Source: Diplonema papillatum (taxonomy: Eukaryota > Euglenozoa > Diplonemea > Diplonemida > Diplonemidae). Taken from it: DNA of 64,000 bases. The notes under the pieces are model-generated. The model had not been told where the DNA came from. It saw only the letters and a list, made by a program, of their open reading frames with translations, and made no database searches. The position numbers and the translations under genes were made by a program. This document shows, one piece after another, positions 62,314-64,000 of the stretch. Each line of letters starts with the position of its first letter. Positions within the stretch are counted from its first letter, which is position 1. The stretch is from NCBI GenBank assembly GCA_030068145.1, contig JAPJBO010000454.1, positions 115,778 through 179,777 on the forward strand, read 5' to 3'.

Positions 62314-64000
62314 GTGAGATATTAGAAGAATTGCTCTGGGCCTCGAGGTACCACGGACAGGAAGCCGGCGAGAGGGGTGAGGGCAAGGAGTATCCACCCT
62401 TTCTTCCTAAGGGAATTCCGACGGCGACACCGTTGTCAAGGTCAACCCGTTTGGACGATTTTCCGACAGGCCGGGTTAGGTTCGGAGTGATTCGAGAATT
62501 TGCTGCGGCGGAATCGCGTCCCGCTGATTTCCTCGACTGGTGTACGGAGGCAAACCTGTTCGAGCAGAACATGAAAGAGGCGTTTCCACTGCCGGGAAAG
62601 CCGTCGGACCTGCGGCCGAGTTTTTTAAAACAGTGCGAAGAGGCCGGAGTCATTCAGCGACTCAAGCGGTGTGACGTAAAGAAGGGTTCGGTCAGCGTTT
62701 TCGATATTCCGAAGGCGGATCCACTCGTTCGGCGGTTAATCGTTGACGGGCGCCCCATCAATTCAAGACTGCCAAAACCACCAAGCTTTAGTCTGGTGGG
62801 ACCTCACGAGCTCGGGCAGCGGCTGAAGGTACAAGGCGCGAAGTGGGCTCAAAAGATAGACATGAAGGGTTATTTCCATCAGTTCGAATTGTCAGAGGCC
62901 GTCGCCAATTTCTTCTGTTTGCGATGCGGGTCCACGTGGTACAAATGGAAGCGTCTGCCAATGGGATTCAGCTACGCGCCGTACATTGCGCAGAAGACAT
63001 CGGAAGCAATTCTCGGAGAACTTTTGCTGAAGGGGGCGGTCGTGTACCTAGACGACATCATAGTTTGGGGATCAACAAGGGAAGAAGTGCAGCAGAGGGT
63101 AGCGTATATCCTACGGCGATTGGGACGGGCCGGTATCGAAGTAAACTGGAAAAAATCTATGCCTAGGCCAGAACAGCAATTCGAGTACATCGGAGTTCGG
63201 TGGGATCTCCGGGAAAATCGGTTCACGCTCCCAGAGGAGTGGAGATTAAAGGCGATGGGAACAGCGACGGAGCGACTGGGTAGCTCAGAAAAGGCCGCAT
63301 TGAGGGAGTGGTGGTCGTTGCTGGGCCTCGTTTTTCGGGTGGCGTTCGTTTACGAGGTAAACCTATGTTTCTTGGAGAACGTGCTGTCATTTGCACGGAC
63401 TTGGGCAAAAGCGGTGACAGAGAATCGGGCAGACTGGAGTACGACGTGCAACATGGCCAAAACCCCTAGGGATGAAGCAGGGTCCTTCTTCAAAAAGTTC
63501 ACAGCGACCGAAAGGTGGGCCTACACGCGACCGGCTCCGCCTTCAGAGTTCGACATTGCAGTGTGGTCTGACGCCTCAACTACAGGGTGGGCGCATGTTT
63601 CTCAGATATGGAAGAGAGTCGGGGCTGTGGCGGTTTACGGGACATGGAGACGTAGGATGGAGTCGGGGGACATGTATGTCTTGGAGATGTTAGCGGCAGA
63701 AAAGGGGATTAATGCCGCAATACGAAGCGGGCACAAGCGCATCATGCTGTTCGTTGACAACGAGGCGACCATGATCTCTTTTCAGAAAGGCCACTCGAGG
63801 AGTAGACTCGCGAATTCTGTACTGCGGCGCGTGTACAAGATGCTTGAGACAGAACGCGCAGGCCTCGTGGTCAAGTGGATCCCGACTGCTTCGAGTCCCG
63901 AACTCGCTCCCCTCGATCGATTTTGCGTTAATCGCCCCGATGGCTTCACGTTTCTTACCGATGAAGAGAGTAAAGGTCCGAACGAGACCCCCCTCTCTCT
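62310..64000 (+). CDS. Reverse transcriptase-RNase H of a DIRS-like element, partial
   Basis: Open from ATG 62310 to the window end, 563 codons with no stop. RT: RRLIVDGRPIN, KIDMKGYFHQFEL, LPMGFSYAP, YLDDIIVWG (catalytic DD at residues 248-249), FEYIGVRWD. RNase H: VWSDASTTGWA (D421), VLEMLAAEKG (E459), LFVDNEAT (D483), then VKWIPTASSPELAPLDR, the usual end block. The MGFSYAP and YLDD blocks and the RNase H order resemble DIRS/Pao-type rather than LINE RTs. The ATGA overlap with the recombinase suggests termination-reinitiation. The C-terminus is cut by the window. Confidence 0.9.
   Translation, partial: MSEILEELLWASRYHGQEAGERGEGKEYPPFLPKGIPTATPLSRSTRLDDFPTGRVRFGVIREFAAAESRPADFLDWCTEANLFEQNMKEAFPLPGKPSDLRPSFLKQCEEAGVIQRLKRCDVKKGSVSVFDIPKADPLVRRLIVDGRPINSRLPKPPSFSLVGPHELGQRLKVQGAKWAQKIDMKGYFHQFELSEAVANFFCLRCGSTWYKWKRLPMGFSYAPYIAQKTSEAILGELLLKGAVVYLDDIIVWGSTREEVQQRVAYILRRLGRAGIEVNWKKSMPRPEQQFEYIGVRWDLRENRFTLPEEWRLKAMGTATERLGSSEKAALREWWSLLGLVFRVAFVYEVNLCFLENVLSFARTWAKAVTENRADWSTTCNMAKTPRDEAGSFFKKFTATERWAYTRPAPPSEFDIAVWSDASTTGWAHVSQIWKRVGAVAVYGTWRRRMESGDMYVLEMLAAEKGINAAIRSGHKRIMLFVDNEATMISFQKGHSRSRLANSVLRRVYKMLETERAGLVVKWIPTASSPELAPLDRFCVNRPDGFTFLTDEESKGPNETPLS
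63894..63922 (+). repeat. 29-bp direct repeat, right copy inside the RNase H ORF
   Basis: Identical to 60953-60981, 2941 bp downstream, here encoding the SSPELAPLDR segment. Confidence 0.9.

Larger units (their letters stand above)
60953..64000 (+). mobile_element. DIRS-like tyrosine-recombinase retrotransposon, 3' end outside window
   Basis: Tyrosine recombinase ORF followed by an RT-RNase H ORF; no DDE integrase and no LTRs. A perfect 29-bp repeat lies immediately upstream of the first ORF and again at the end of the RNase H region. The left boundary is set provisionally at the repeat; no gag ORF is seen upstream. Confidence 0.8.

Overview
The window reads as nuclear DNA of a repeat-rich unicellular eukaryote. 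It has a spliced gene with GT-AG introns of 1.1-1.8 kb, secreted proteins with signal peptides, non-LTR and tyrosine-recombinase retrotransposons, dispersed eukaryotic-type LSU (28S) rRNA fragments, and many satellites and small inverted-repeat elements. There are no bacterial operons or ribosome binding sites. I cannot name the species. An alga or protist with a large genome fits, but that is inference.

Layout. 1-3.4 kb: an intact gene for a secreted beta-helix-like protein (846-2618), flanked by partial copies of its own 5' and 3' ends. 3.4-9.45 kb: four tandem arrays, namely a 33-bp minisatellite, a mixed 17/10-bp array, a 10-bp A-rich array and 166 uninterrupted copies of a 13-mer. 9.5-15.4 kb: LSU rRNA and rDNA-flank fragments, dispersed repeats and a truncated beta-helix pseudogene. 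15.5-23.6 kb: a 7.3-kb APE-type non-LTR retrotransposon followed by a 5'-truncated second copy, both bounded by CTGCTTAACGG. The matching empty site is at 55.27 kb beside an antisense 28S fragment, so the element appears to target the rDNA 3' flank. Its two ORFs share a frame across a UGA-CUA stop, and ORF2 begins with a 2A-like peptide. 23.6-32 kb: microsatellites and a nested family of repeats. 32-37 kb: a Lys/Pro-rich repeat ORF, a second intact beta-helix gene (33077-34831) and a five-unit tandem array of its 3' end. 37-49 kb: more LSU fragments and remnants of at least one diverged relative of the retrotransposon. 49.7-51.1 kb: a complex tandem array. 51.2-56.2 kb: a four-exon penta-EF-hand calcium-binding protein gene whose third intron holds an antisense 28S pseudogene and the empty target site. 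58.7-59.2 kb: a hAT-like non-autonomous transposon with an 8-bp target duplication. 60.9 kb to the end: a DIRS-like retrotransposon with a tyrosine recombinase ORF upstream of, and overlapping by ATGA, an RT-RNase H ORF that runs off the window.

Apart from the retrotransposons' own gene sets there is no shared pathway. Host genes that look intact are the two beta-helix paralogues and the penta-EF-hand gene. The main biology is the interplay of retrotransposons with ribosomal DNA and repeated partial duplication of gene ends.
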